From IMG/VR virus record IMGVR_UViG_3300030419_000546, positions 1 to 35,186 of that record: a DNA stretch of 35,186 nt. One strand, given 5' to 3'. The translations under genes were made by a program, and so were the position numbers. This stretch comes from a virus. Positions 7,434-13,983 of the stretch are shown one piece after another. Position 1 is the first letter of the stretch, and each line of letters begins with the position of its first letter. The notes beneath the pieces are model-generated. The model did no database searches. It saw only the letters and a list, made by a program, of their open reading frames with translations, and was not told where the DNA came from.

Positions 7434-7579
7434 TTTCCTTGTCCTCTATATTTTTTATAGCTTCTTCGCTTGTGTTTATTCATTGTTGAGAGTTTTGGTC
7501 TGCGTCCTATGCTTGTACCATTTTCAGTACGAGTATATTCAATAACCTTTCCGTAAAGATTACCCTTTTTCTTTGCCAT
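7430..7579 (-). CDS. Highly basic microprotein (49 aa)
   Basis: The frame from ATG 7579 to TGA 7430 encodes 49 residues, very rich in Lys and Arg (MAKKKGNLYGKVIEYTRTEN, ending KHKRRSYKKYRGQGK). It fills an otherwise empty gap, overlaps the small terminase end by 20 bases, and couples by ATGA to the four-cysteine gene. No family is recognised. The composition suggests nucleic-acid contact. Confidence 0.6.
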   Translation of the reverse strand: MAKKKGNLYGKVIEYTRTENGTSIGRRPKLSTMNKHKRRSYKKYRGQGK

Positions 7580-7922
7580 TTACCTTGCCATTAGACTTAC
7601 CATTAAGAGTTTTAGATTCTCCCTCAATAATTAAAGGTAATGGTTCATTGAAATTTGTTTGTTCTATTTTATCTCTTTGGTCTAAATGTTGTTTTCCTAA
7701 CCATATTTGCATGGCAACATTACCACCTAAAGCCTTTTCAAATTGTGCACGTCTTAAACTTATTCTGCCCATCTCACGACCCTTTTTTATTAGGTGGACA
7801 TAATTCCTTTGTAAAGTCTTTGTTGATACATCACAAAACTCTGCAATTTCGTCATAAGTGCAGTGTAATTGTGCTAATTTTTTAATAGCTTCGTTATCTA
7901 CTTTTTTGAGTGGTCTTGCCAT
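7560..7922 (-). CDS. terS: Terminase small subunit-like HTH protein
   Basis: The 120-residue protein has an N-terminal helix-turn-helix (about residues 8-40, including YDEIAEFCDVSTKTLQRNY). A helical segment follows (SLRRAQFEKALGGNVAMQIW, then LGKQHLDQRDK), typical of phage small terminase subunits that recognise the packaging site. The C-terminus ends in near-repeats of NGK (NGKSNGKVNGKEKG). The gene lies upstream of the large terminase, separated by the microprotein run. The call rests on HTH plus characteristic middle motif plus synteny. Confidence 0.8.
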   Translation of the reverse strand: MARPLKKVDNEAIKKLAQLHCTYDEIAEFCDVSTKTLQRNYVHLIKKGREMGRISLRRAQFEKALGGNVAMQIWLGKQHLDQRDKIEQTNFNEPLPLIIEGESKTLNGKSNGKVNGKEKG

Positions 7923-7936
7923 TTTGTCCTTTTTGT

Positions 7937-8713
7937 TTATTTTCTTTTAACCTTTTTTCTTTGGTCTTTCAATACAACTTCAGGCCATTTGGACTTTTTA
8001 TGTTTATTTATTACACAATACATTGGAAATGTTTTTAGTAGCCAATCTACTGCTTTTTGTTCATATTCTACTGTACGATATGTTTGTATTCCGCCATCTT
8101 CTGAATAATATTTTGTTTTAGGAGAAACATAGTTAAATCGTGTTAATCCGCCATCTGCCATATAATATTTTATACTTCTTTCATAATCTTCTTTACCATA
8201 TTCTGGATTTGTTGAGACATAAGCTTTAGGTTGATGTGTATTTCTCCAGCCATAAAAACAAGCCACAATATATTTTAAATTAAAGCTAATGTTATTTCGC
8301 ATAAAATATGGATTTAATACTGCATTTACACCCCACATATCAAATTTATGTCCTAGTGAAATTTCAAATGCTTGATCTACAAATTCTGTTAAATTTAACA
8401 AGGGTATTGTTTTCTTTTCACTTACTCTCATTTCAATGCTTTGTATATCGTCATCTATGCCTAATACTAATTGTCCCTCTTTGTAATAATCTACTATAAA
8501 ATTTCTTTGAGTATTTACATGCTTTTTATTAGTTACTATAAAATTTATAGGATATTGTTTTAATGATTCTTTATAAGCATCAAGTTCCTCTCCATCAGAA
8601 AGGAATAAATCCACCTCTTTAAAATCAATATCTGTTTTAGATAAATAATTTATTGTTTTCTTTTTAATTGTTTCTGCTCTTGCGATAGTAGGTATGGCTA
8701 TTCTAAATTTCAT
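7937..8713 (-). CDS. GT-A glycosyltransferase, probably for modified DNA bases
   Basis: The 258-residue protein has a GT-A type N-terminus (IAIPTIARAETI at residues 5-16, HVNTQRNFIV near 65) and an acidic metal-binding motif, GIDDDI, with aspartates at 87-89. It overlaps by 4 bases the gene for a TET/JBP-like oxygenase. Phage glycosyltransferases of this class are known next to TET/JBP genes, where they can add sugars to hydroxymethylated bases. The sugar and acceptor are not visible in sequence. A role in glycosylating the phage DNA is inferred from the neighbour. Surface glycan modification is the alternative. Confidence 0.75.
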   Translation of the reverse strand: MKFRIAIPTIARAETIKKKTINYLSKTDIDFKEVDLFLSDGEELDAYKESLKQYPINFIVTNKKHVNTQRNFIVDYYKEGQLVLGIDDDIQSIEMRVSEKKTIPLLNLTEFVDQAFEISLGHKFDMWGVNAVLNPYFMRNNISFNLKYIVACFYGWRNTHQPKAYVSTNPEYGKEDYERSIKYYMADGGLTRFNYVSPKTKYYSEDGGIQTYRTVEYEQKAVDWLLKTFPMYCVINKHKKSKWPEVVLKDQRKKVKRK

Positions 8714-9663
8714 TTGTTAAGGTTTGCTCTATTTTTAAGTCTTTTAGCTATTTCCATTTCTTCTAATGCAGATTTACAATAGACCATATTTTTTCTGTAA
8801 TAGCATACAACAGATATTCTTTCAAATGTACCTTTTCCTTTTATTTCAGTATTTCCATGAAATTCGTGAACATCAAAAAAACAAACATCGCCGCTTCTTA
8901 CATCAAATCCTATTTTGTATTTAGGCATTACTGTTATAGCACCCTCATAATTACCAGCTTCTAATACACCAAGATTTCCAAATCCCTCTGCTAAATCTCC
9001 TCTATCAGTATGTATTGCAGTTCTAAAATTTCTATTGACAGTAATAGTTGTAAATACTGTATCTTTAATAAAAAAATCGTTAGAGGTTTTATCAATCATA
9101 TCTTTTTGGTTTTGCCATCTTTTTGGACATACTTCTTTAAATAAATCTGAAATATATTTAATATAAGGATAACCTTTTCTAAACTTTTCAAATTGATGTT
9201 CGTTAAATGAGGTTTGCCTACAATAAGGGATTCTTGTTTGTCTATCAAAATATCCAGCTATTCCACTTTCTACTTTTTGAAATGCTTCGTGGGTTTTAGA
9301 TATTGTTCCATTTTTATTAACTCTAAACCCTCTGGTTTTTCCTACTTTGTTTGTTTTCTCAATAGTGCCATCTTTTTTAAAATTTAAACCAACGTGACTA
9401 TCTCTTTTTGGCGGTACTCCACCAGCAGAACCTCTATTGCCACCTTTTGCAACTGCGTGTCTTAATGATTTATAGGCTTGTTCACAAACATTACTTGGTA
9501 TTACATTTTTTCTAAAAAAAAATAAAGGTTCTCCATTTTCTTTATATCCATCACAATCATAATCTATAATTGTATCTAAATGATGTTTTTGAACAAAATA
9601 TCCCTCTAATTCTTTTATTTCTTTATCGGAATATTTAGCTTGTGCTTTTATCGTATGCGTCAT
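8710..9663 (-). CDS. TET/JBP-family 2-oxoglutarate/Fe(II) dioxygenase
   Basis: Numbered from ATG 9663 (317 residues), the iron ligands appear as HTD in AIHTDRGD (H218, D220). A distal histidine lies in FDVHEFHGN (H266 or H269), and the likely 2-oxoglutarate-binding arginine is in ERISVVCYYR (R282). An N-terminal motif, KGGNRGSAGG, matches the conserved NRG-containing segment of TET/JBP enzymes. The family oxidises 5-methylcytosine or thymine in DNA to hydroxymethyl forms. The gene sits between a ParB-like gene and a glycosyltransferase, a known arrangement for base hypermodification. TTG 9669 is a possible but weaker start. No cytosine methyltransferase is visible in the window, so the substrate base is open. 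Confidence 0.87.
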   Translation of the reverse strand: MTHTIKAQAKYSDKEIKELEGYFVQKHHLDTIIDYDCDGYKENGEPLFFFRKNVIPSNVCEQAYKSLRHAVAKGGNRGSAGGVPPKRDSHVGLNFKKDGTIEKTNKVGKTRGFRVNKNGTISKTHEAFQKVESGIAGYFDRQTRIPYCRQTSFNEHQFEKFRKGYPYIKYISDLFKEVCPKRWQNQKDMIDKTSNDFFIKDTVFTTITVNRNFRTAIHTDRGDLAEGFGNLGVLEAGNYEGAITVMPKYKIGFDVRSGDVCFFDVHEFHGNTEIKGKGTFERISVVCYYRKNMVYCKSALEEMEIAKRLKNRANLNK

Positions 9664-10255
9664 TAACAATTTTATAAACTGTATCTGTTAAATTGTCAGT
9701 ACCTAATTTTTTTTGTAGTTCAGATACCCAAAGCCTAAAGTTTTTTTCTGTATCAGTATTTAAAAATAATTGCACCATTTTTACATGAGAAACTTCCATA
9801 TCAGCTGGAAATTCAACATTAAAATCTTCAATCTTATCGTTAGCTTTAAAATTTAATAGTTTGTCCTTTGATAGATTTTCTAACTCTGTTAAATTAAATC
9901 CTGTAAAATCTAAATTAAAAGATTCATCTTTTAAAATATTTAGTTCTTCTGCTAATAGTTTATTATCCCATTTAGATTCTTCTCCAGACCTATTGTCCAT
10001 AATACGATAAGCCATAGCATTATTCTTTGTAAAATCTTTTTTAACAATATATGCTTTTTTTTCTCCTAATTGCTTTAAGGCTTTCCAACGAGTATGTCCT
10101 ACAACTATTATATTATCTTTATCAACAACAATAGGTTGGTTGTTTCCAAATTCTCTAATAGAGTTCATAACTTTTTGAACAGACTCCATTGGGATTTCTC
10201 TAGGATTGTTTTTATAAGGCTTAATACTGTCTATATCAACTTCTTCAAGTTTCAT
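9635..10255 (-). CDS. ParB/Srx-fold nuclease-domain protein
   Basis: The 206-residue protein has a ParB N-terminal-like domain: IKPYKNNPREIP at residues 10-21, FGNNQPIVVD near 37, and the signature GHTRWKALKQLG near 53. The remainder is helical and charged. Phage proteins of this type commonly lie next to DNA-modification genes and may bind or nick DNA, or act with the modification enzymes. The end overlaps the oxygenase start by 29 bases. It is a single-domain phage version rather than a chromosome-partition ParB, and no ParA is present. Confidence 0.82.
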   Translation of the reverse strand: MKLEEVDIDSIKPYKNNPREIPMESVQKVMNSIREFGNNQPIVVDKDNIIVVGHTRWKALKQLGEKKAYIVKKDFTKNNAMAYRIMDNRSGEESKWDNKLLAEELNILKDESFNLDFTGFNLTELENLSKDKLLNFKANDKIEDFNVEFPADMEVSHVKMVQLFLNTDTEKNFRLWVSELQKKLGTDNLTDTVYKIVNDAYDKSTS

Positions 10256-10536
10256 ATTTTTATTTTAACCATTTCTTTTATTACACCAATAGGAAATACA
10301 TTTCTATCACTAAATGATTCTTCGTTTTCATCATAGCTTGAAAATGTTTTTAAATGCTTTTTGTCTTTACTATAAACATAAGCATTAGTATTCATTAGTG
10401 CTGGTTGCATTTTATCAAATTCTTGTGCGTTACAATGTCCTGAATCTCCCAAAATATCAACCCATTTAATTGTATAAAAGTAATATTTTTTTTGATTAAT
10501 TGTAATGTGGCGATATTTTGATTTCTTTTTAACCAT
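10252..10536 (-). CDS. Conserved-looking small phage protein, unknown
   Basis: The product has 94 residues. The basic N-terminus (MVKKKSKYRHITI) is followed by a compact segment (YYFYTIKWVDILGDSGH) and several aromatic and Asp/Ser-rich stretches. It overlaps the ParB-like gene by ATGA and the 44-residue gene by one base. I cannot name a family. Its place at the head of the modification cassette is the only contextual clue. Confidence 0.65.
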   Translation of the reverse strand: MVKKKSKYRHITINQKKYYFYTIKWVDILGDSGHCNAQEFDKMQPALMNTNAYVYSKDKKHLKTFSSYDENEESFSDRNVFPIGVIKEMVKIKI

Positions 10537-10670
10537 TAATGTTTTGTTTCAACCTCTGACTCAATCGCCGATTGTAATATTAATATTCTTGCTTTTAATC
10601 TACGATTCTCCAAAGATAAAGCTATAATTCTTCTTCTAGCATATTTGAAAATTCTTAAAAGTGCTTTCAT
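10536..10670 (-). CDS. Small basic leucine-rich helical protein (44 aa)
   Basis: The frame from ATG 10670 to TAA 10536 encodes 44 residues forming one long amphipathic helix (LLRIFKYARRRIIALSLENR, then LKARILILQSAIES). The ATG overlaps the upstream TGA (ATGA at 10667-10670). It fills a 130-base gap. The heptad-like leucines and isoleucines suggest dimerisation. Function is unknown. Confidence 0.6.
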   Translation of the reverse strand: MKALLRIFKYARRRIIALSLENRRLKARILILQSAIESEVETKH

Positions 10671-11473
10671 TCAACATTGTGTATTATATGATCTTTGTCA
10701 TACCTATCTATTTTATACTCTTTTCCATCTTTTTTGAAGTAGTCAAAATTATCTTCACTATGCCTAAAATTGTACCCTAAATTTTCCATCTTTGTTCTCA
10801 AATCTGCTGGATTTTCTTGATGTTTTTGGTCTTGCTCTTGTATTTCCCATCTTCTTTGCATAAGCCAAGTGCTAAAATGTGGCACAAATTTGGCTTCAAC
10901 TCCTGATTGTTGTTTATTATATATTTCTGCAATATCAATATCCTTTATTTCCTCTGAAATTTTTTGAAATATTTTGTTTGCAGAAAATTTTGAGCCTCGT
11001 TTTATATTTAAACTACTCCAAAGTTCTTCAAAGGATTGGTCGTATATATTCTTATTAGGTATAGGTTTAGGTATAGGTATAGGTGCCATCGTTTTGCCAT
11101 TAGCAGAATATCTAGCATCAGCACCTTTCTTCCCAGCTATTGATTTTCTTTTATATTTTGCTGTTAAATACTCGTGTTCTGCTGTTAATCTTTTATGAGT
11201 CCAAGTATTTTTATTTCTATCTTCTTTATTTTCTGATTTTAAAATGAAAAATTCTTCTAAAACTTCATAAACATTTATACAACAATTATCATCTCTACAT
11301 TGACATATTCTATATGCTGATTCTGTTTTAAAAGGTTTGGCATTTTTAGTCCAAGCAAAAGAAAGTAATCGTATATATATTCCTATTGCTTCATTTGTTA
11401 AGTGTACTGTTTCTGCCGCAAAAGTATCAGTAAATAACTGTAATGCGTGAAATTTATTAGTTTTTTCCTCCAT
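10667..11473 (-). CDS. DUF1376-type replication-initiation-like protein
   Basis: The 268-residue protein begins with the DUF1376 pattern: LQLFTDTFAAETVHLTNEAI at residues 12-31, followed by GIYIRLLSFAW. This winged-helix family is common in phage replication modules. A proline-repeat linker (APIPIPKPIPNK) joins it to a DnaD-like C-terminal part ending near FSTWLMQRRWEIQEQ. It is the only visible candidate for directing replication, since no polymerase, helicase or primase is encoded. Its start overlaps the HNH gene by 17 bases. Confidence 0.8.
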   Translation of the reverse strand: MEEKTNKFHALQLFTDTFAAETVHLTNEAIGIYIRLLSFAWTKNAKPFKTESAYRICQCRDDNCCINVYEVLEEFFILKSENKEDRNKNTWTHKRLTAEHEYLTAKYKRKSIAGKKGADARYSANGKTMAPIPIPKPIPNKNIYDQSFEELWSSLNIKRGSKFSANKIFQKISEEIKDIDIAEIYNKQQSGVEAKFVPHFSTWLMQRRWEIQEQDQKHQENPADLRTKMENLGYNFRHSEDNFDYFKKDGKEYKIDRYDKDHIIHNVE

Positions 11474-11756
11474 AAAATAAATATCTCCTTTCTAATTGAT
11501 TTATTTCTATATTGGTTTTTATTAATAGTTGTTTTTCAGTACCAAATTTATCTTCAAACAACCTTTTGTTAAGATGTATTGATTCGTTCCCCATATTATG
11601 ATGTTTAGGGCATAAAGGAATTGTATCTTGATGGTCTGGTCTTAAAGATAATCCTGTATGCTTTCTAATATGGTGTATTACTACATTGTTTGAACCACAA
11701 GCAACACAACCTAATTCTTTTAATCTATCAAATCTTTTTCTATCTTCTTTTTTCAT
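11457..11756 (-). CDS. HNH nuclease, Ref-like
   Basis: The 99-residue protein carries two metal-binding pairs: CVAC (C17, C20) and PLCPKHH (C49, H52, H53). The catalytic histidine pair is in VIHHIR (H28, H29), and a late SIHLN (H61) follows. The order and spacing resemble the P1 Ref family of RecA-dependent HNH nucleases, which cut at RecA-displaced strands. In phages this domain sits in recombination modules. No partner recombinase is encoded, so a host RecA would be needed. Confidence 0.8.
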   Translation of the reverse strand: MKKEDRKRFDRLKELGCVACGSNNVVIHHIRKHTGLSLRPDHQDTIPLCPKHHNMGNESIHLNKRLFEDKFGTEKQLLIKTNIEINQLERRYLFYGGKN

Positions 11757-11794
11757 ATAAAATTGTCATTTTTTTGCCATCAAAATAATAGCCA

Positions 11795-11938
11795 CTAACT
11801 ATTCTTTTTTTTCTTTTCATCTTTCTTTTTCTTTTTAGTTTGTCCGCCATACCCATCATAACCATAATCTTTTGTAACAATTTTACCTCTAAAAGTATCT
11901 AACCATTTACAATGTTTTATCCATTCCTTTTTGTCCAT
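11795..11938 (-). CDS. Lysine-rich microprotein (47 aa)
   Basis: The frame from ATG 11938 to TAG 11795 encodes 47 residues. The N-terminal half is ordered-looking (MDKKEWIKHCKWLDTFRGK, then DYGYDGYGGQ). The C-terminal tail is almost pure lysine (KKKKKDEKKKKNS) from an A-rich tract. The 5' end overlaps the next frame by 32 bases. It is one of several lysine-rich microproteins in this genome. Function is unknown. Confidence 0.5.
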   Translation of the reverse strand: MDKKEWIKHCKWLDTFRGKIVTKDYGYDGYGGQTKKKKKDEKKKKNS

Positions 11939-12065
11939 TTTTTAACCTTTCTAAATATTCTGCGTATTCTTTTCTTATCTTATCATCTTTGCCATAAGTA
12001 TTTTCATAAGCAAGTTCTTTATTTAGTTTAAATTCAAGATAACTAATTGGTTTTTCATAATCCAT
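11907..12065 (-). CDS. Small charged protein (52 aa), unknown
   Basis: The frame from ATG 12065 to TAA 11907 encodes 52 residues with a helical, charged composition (YLEFKLNKELAYENTYGKDD, then RKEYAEYLERLKNG). The start directly abuts the stop of the 91-residue gene. No family is recognised. It is supported by position, coupling and the absence of any other frame here. Confidence 0.5.
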   Translation of the reverse strand: MDYEKPISYLEFKLNKELAYENTYGKDDKIRKEYAEYLERLKNGQKGMDKTL

Positions 12066-12341
12066 TTACTCATCAACTAAACCTTTAATCTTATCACAAT
12101 GTTTTTTTATATTATCAAGTTCTTCTGTTATTCTAACTTGGTAAATAGTATTTTTAGCAACATCATCAACTTCTACTAATTGATTTAATCTAATCATACG
12201 CAGTAATCTTTTAAATGCTCTACGAACATGTGTGTCTGACATATCCGAAACCATTAACCATTGATTTCTTGATTTAGAAAAATAATGTTCTTCTGGAATA
12301 TCTACAACAACTTCATCTTTAATAAAGTTTTCATCGTTCAT
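12066..12341 (-). CDS. Small early protein, unknown
   Basis: The 91-residue protein contains a basic helical centre (MSDTHVRRAFKRLLRMIRLN at about residues 33-52), preceded by WLMVSDM. A charged helix forms the C-terminus. The pattern Met-Ser-Asp-x-His with a following Arg-rich helix looks like a small nucleic-acid-binding helix bundle, but I cannot name it. It overlaps the upstream gene by 11 bases. Confidence 0.6.
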   Translation of the reverse strand: MNDENFIKDEVVVDIPEEHYFSKSRNQWLMVSDMSDTHVRRAFKRLLRMIRLNQLVEVDDVAKNTIYQVRITEELDNIKKHCDKIKGLVDE

Positions 12342-12558
12342 TTTTTTCTCTCCATTTTAATTGTTGACTCATTCTCATAATGTCAGCAGTTATGAGATCA
12401 CCTTTAATTTTTTCAAGGTCATTTAAGATATAATAAATTTCATTCCTTTGTACCCAACCACCTTTATAAATTTCAGATATTGATTTAATTACTTTATTTA
12501 ATTGTTGTTCAGTTGTCAAAAGCACATCAAACATAGTTACACTTTTTGTTTTACTCAT
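12331..12558 (-). CDS. Small early protein, unknown
   Basis: The 75-residue, largely helical protein (FDVLLTTEQQLNKVIKSISE, then NEIYYILNDLEKIKGDLITA) has mixed charge and no membrane segment. It overlaps its neighbours by 8 and 11 bases. It belongs to the four-gene early string behind the regulator. No function is recognised. Confidence 0.6.
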   Translation of the reverse strand: MSKTKSVTMFDVLLTTEQQLNKVIKSISEIYKGGWVQRNEIYYILNDLEKIKGDLITADIMRMSQQLKWREKNER

Positions 12559-12772
12559 TATTTACTCCTTTAAATGTAACTTCAATTTCTACATCTTTTC
12601 CTTCGTGCTGATGCCAAGCATCATCAAGGTCAGATAATAATTGTAAAAATTGTTTTCCTGAAATACATTCTTTTGATGTTAACATTTTTTGTATTGTTTC
12701 TTCTTTAGCTTCTTTTCCTTTTTTCCAAGTTTTGCCATAAGAAAAAATTTTATAACTATCTATATGTATCAT
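12551..12772 (-). CDS. Small early protein, unknown
   Basis: The 73-residue protein is charged and soluble-looking (YGKTWKKGKEAKEETIQKML, then SGKQFLQLLSDLDDAWHQHE). It ends in a beta-like segment (DVEIEVTFKGV). It overlaps its neighbours on both sides. No family is recognised. Confidence 0.6.
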   Translation of the reverse strand: MIHIDSYKIFSYGKTWKKGKEAKEETIQKMLTSKECISGKQFLQLLSDLDDAWHQHEGKDVEIEVTFKGVNNE

Positions 12773-13035
12773 ACCAATCTCCCTTGATTAACATTTTCAG
12801 GTTTAAAAGGTTTCCAATCAAAATCAACAAGTCTATATTTCTTATCATTAAATTTAGATTTAAAACTTTCATCTGTGTATTGTTTTGCTTTTTTTAAATT
12901 AGCATAAGGTATAAGCATATATTCTTTACCATGAACAATGCCTAATGATTCTTTTTTCCTTAATGCTTTTTTATAAATGTAATCTCTTACACTTACTTTG
13001 CCTAACCATATTTTATCTACTTGAACTTTTATCAT
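12769..13035 (-). CDS. Small basic early protein, unknown
   Basis: The 88-residue basic protein (VQVDKIWLGKVSVRDYIYKK at residues 4-23, then KEYMLIPYANLKKAKQYTDE) has no signal or membrane segment. Its start overlaps the end of the regulator gene by 23 bases, so the two are probably co-transcribed. It may be a small DNA-binding or anti-host protein typical of early regions, but nothing specific is visible. Confidence 0.6.
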   Translation of the reverse strand: MIKVQVDKIWLGKVSVRDYIYKKALRKKESLGIVHGKEYMLIPYANLKKAKQYTDESFKSKFNDKKYRLVDFDWKPFKPENVNQGRLV

Positions 13036-13300
13036 CTTTTACTTCCATTTCTTTAGTTAAAATTAAAGGTTGTTCAATATCATATTCAAAAAAATAAGTT
13101 ATTGGCACTTTTAGTTTTTTAGATATTTGATTTAATCTAAAAGCACTACAACCATTTACACCTTTTTCATATTTCTGAACTTGCTGAAAAGTTATATCGC
13201 AATGTTTAGCAAGTTTAGTTTGTGTTAATTTAGCTTTTAATCTAGCATCTTTTATTTTAGTTCCAATAGCTTGATTAAAGCTGTTCGCTTCTTGTATCAT
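13013..13300 (-). CDS. Cro/CI-type HTH transcriptional regulator
   Basis: The 95-residue protein from ATG 13300 has an AGGAGAAAC ribosome site just upstream. The longer frame from 13354 lacks one. Residues about 13-72 form an XRE helix-turn-helix: IGTKIKDARLKAKLTQTKLA, then FQQVQKYEKGVNGCSAFRLN and the closing KKLKVPITYFFEYD. It is the first gene of the leftward arm and faces the rightward arm, the classic place for a phage switch. With no integrase present, it more likely governs early or late timing than lysogeny. Palindromes at 13720 and 13797 are candidate operators. Confidence 0.85.
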   Translation of the reverse strand: MIQEANSFNQAIGTKIKDARLKAKLTQTKLAKHCDITFQQVQKYEKGVNGCSAFRLNQISKKLKVPITYFFEYDIEQPLILTKEMEVKDDKSSSR

Positions 13301-13322
13301 TGTTTCTCCTGTGTGATTGTGC

Positions 13323-13350
13323 GTGGGGAGAAATCGGTTAAACTCCCCAC
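13323..13350. promoter_or_regulatory. Hairpin between the divergent arms
   Basis: A perfect 8-base-pair inverted repeat, GTGGGGAG (13323-13330) and CTCCCCAC (13343-13350), has a 12-base loop. On the plus strand it is followed by ACATTTTTT, like a terminator. On the minus strand it lies in the leader of the regulator gene. It could terminate stray rightward transcription or control the regulator leader. Similar GTGGGG-type hairpins occur at 16480 and 18894. Confidence 0.6.
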
Positions 13351-13378
13351 ACATTTTTTAACTAGAAAGGGAGGCTTT

Positions 13379-13519
13379 ATGATTCGTAAAAGAATATTTT
13401 TTAAAACCTCATTTTTGTTCTTATCCAATTTTTTCATATTCGTCTATACTATTATTATTAAATTAAAAATTGTAATTACGATTGAGAATTATTTAGCTTT
13501 TTTAGTCATTTTTTGCTAA
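13379..13519 (+). CDS. Small hydrophobic membrane protein (46 aa), first gene of the rightward arm
   Basis: The frame from ATG 13379 has a strong ribosome site (AAAGGGAGG) preceded by the AACTAG element that marks most genes of this arm. The product is basic at the start (MIRKRIFFK), then hydrophobic nearly throughout (FLFLSNFFIFVYTIIIKL and IENYLAFLVIFC). One or two membrane spans are likely. Function is unknown. Early-arm membrane microproteins of phages often act on the host envelope, but that is inference. Confidence 0.55.
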   Translation: MIRKRIFFKTSFLFLSNFFIFVYTIIIKLKIVITIENYLAFLVIFC

Positions 13520-13602
13520 ATGCCTGATTTTTGGCTTAAAAGTCGCTATTTTGGCGAGAACAAAGTATTTGCCATTTCTGTCCATTTATTTAAGGTTAAG
13601 GT

Positions 13603-13791
13603 ATGTCTTATAAAAAAATATATTTAAAAATGTCAGTTTTTCTGATGCGTTTTTTAGACGAAGTCTTGATGAAGCAGTCAATTCGTTTTTTTACTAGAAC
13701 TGTCAAATCGGTTTTAGTTGATACTTTTATTAGTATCGTAAAAAAATTATTCGTGTCCAAAGCGGTAATTTTTAGCAGTTTGCGTAGGTAG
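13603..13791 (+). CDS. Possible small basic protein (62 aa), doubtful
   Basis: An open frame of 62 codons starts at ATG 13603 behind a weak AAGG site and lacks the AACTAG element of its neighbours. The product is basic and hydrophobic (MSYKKIYLKMSVFLMRFLDE, ending VSKAVIFSSLRR). A palindrome at 13720-13737 lies inside the frame. It may be a real microprotein, or the stretch may simply be a regulatory region that happens to be open. Confidence 0.3.
   Translation: MSYKKIYLKMSVFLMRFLDEVLMKQSIRFFTRTVKSVLVDTFISIVKKLFVSKAVIFSSLRR
13720..13737. promoter_or_regulatory. Palindromic operator-like site
   Basis: The arms GATACT (13720-13725) and AGTATC (13732-13737) form a perfect inverted repeat with a 6-base spacer. 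Size and symmetry suit a dimeric Cro/CI-type protein, and one is encoded just to the left. There is no T-run after it, so a terminator is unlikely. Binding is not shown by sequence alone. Confidence 0.4.
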
Positions 13792-13813
13792 ATAACTTAT
13801 CCATATAGGATAA
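13780..13813 (+). promoter_or_regulatory. Candidate rightward promoter overlapped by a palindrome
   Basis: TTGCGT (13780-13785) and TATAGG (13804-13809) have an 18-base spacing and resemble a weak sigma-70 promoter. The palindrome TTATCC-ATATA-GGATAA (13797-13813) covers the -10 element, as an operator would. Transcription from here would begin near 13816 and pass through the whole hammerhead ribozyme at 13896. The -10 match is modest. The gap 13520-13895 otherwise holds only the doubtful 62-codon frame and an imperfect hairpin at about 13830-13856. Confidence 0.35.
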
Positions 13814-13895
13814 ATTCCTTAAGCAAAATCGCCTCTTCACTTTCGTGGTAAGCGACAGGGTTTTGATTAATTTCTTAACTTGTTAAAAAGTCCTT

Positions 13896-13974
13896 CTAGT
13901 TTCTATAACCTTTAGCAAGTTATACTGATGAGTTCGCTAGTGTTAATCGTGTTCACACTAATACGAAAAACTAG
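13896..13974 (+). ncRNA. Hammerhead ribozyme, type III (leader of the 13984 gene)
   Basis: All core elements are present in type III order. Stem III pairs CTAGTTT (13896-13902) with AAACTAG (13968-13974). The cleavage dinucleotide is UC at 13902-13903, with cutting expected after C13903. Stem I pairs TATAAC (13904-13909) with GTTATA (13919-13924) around a 9-base loop. CUGAUGA is at 13925-13931. Stem II starts with G13932-C13964 and U13933-A13963, then an internal loop, then a 6-pair helix TAGTGT (13938-13943)/ACACTA (13955-13960). GAAA is at 13965-13968. Stem III can extend through A13975 and G13976 into the ribosome site AGAGG. Activity is predicted, not shown. Confidence 0.88.
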
Positions 13975-13983
13975 AGAGGTACA

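Noticed and set aside
13880-13909. Promoter TTGTTA with TATAAC at 18-base spacing
   Set aside because: TATAAC is the 5' strand of ribozyme stem I, so transcripts starting here would lack the cleavage site. The match is better explained by the ribozyme.
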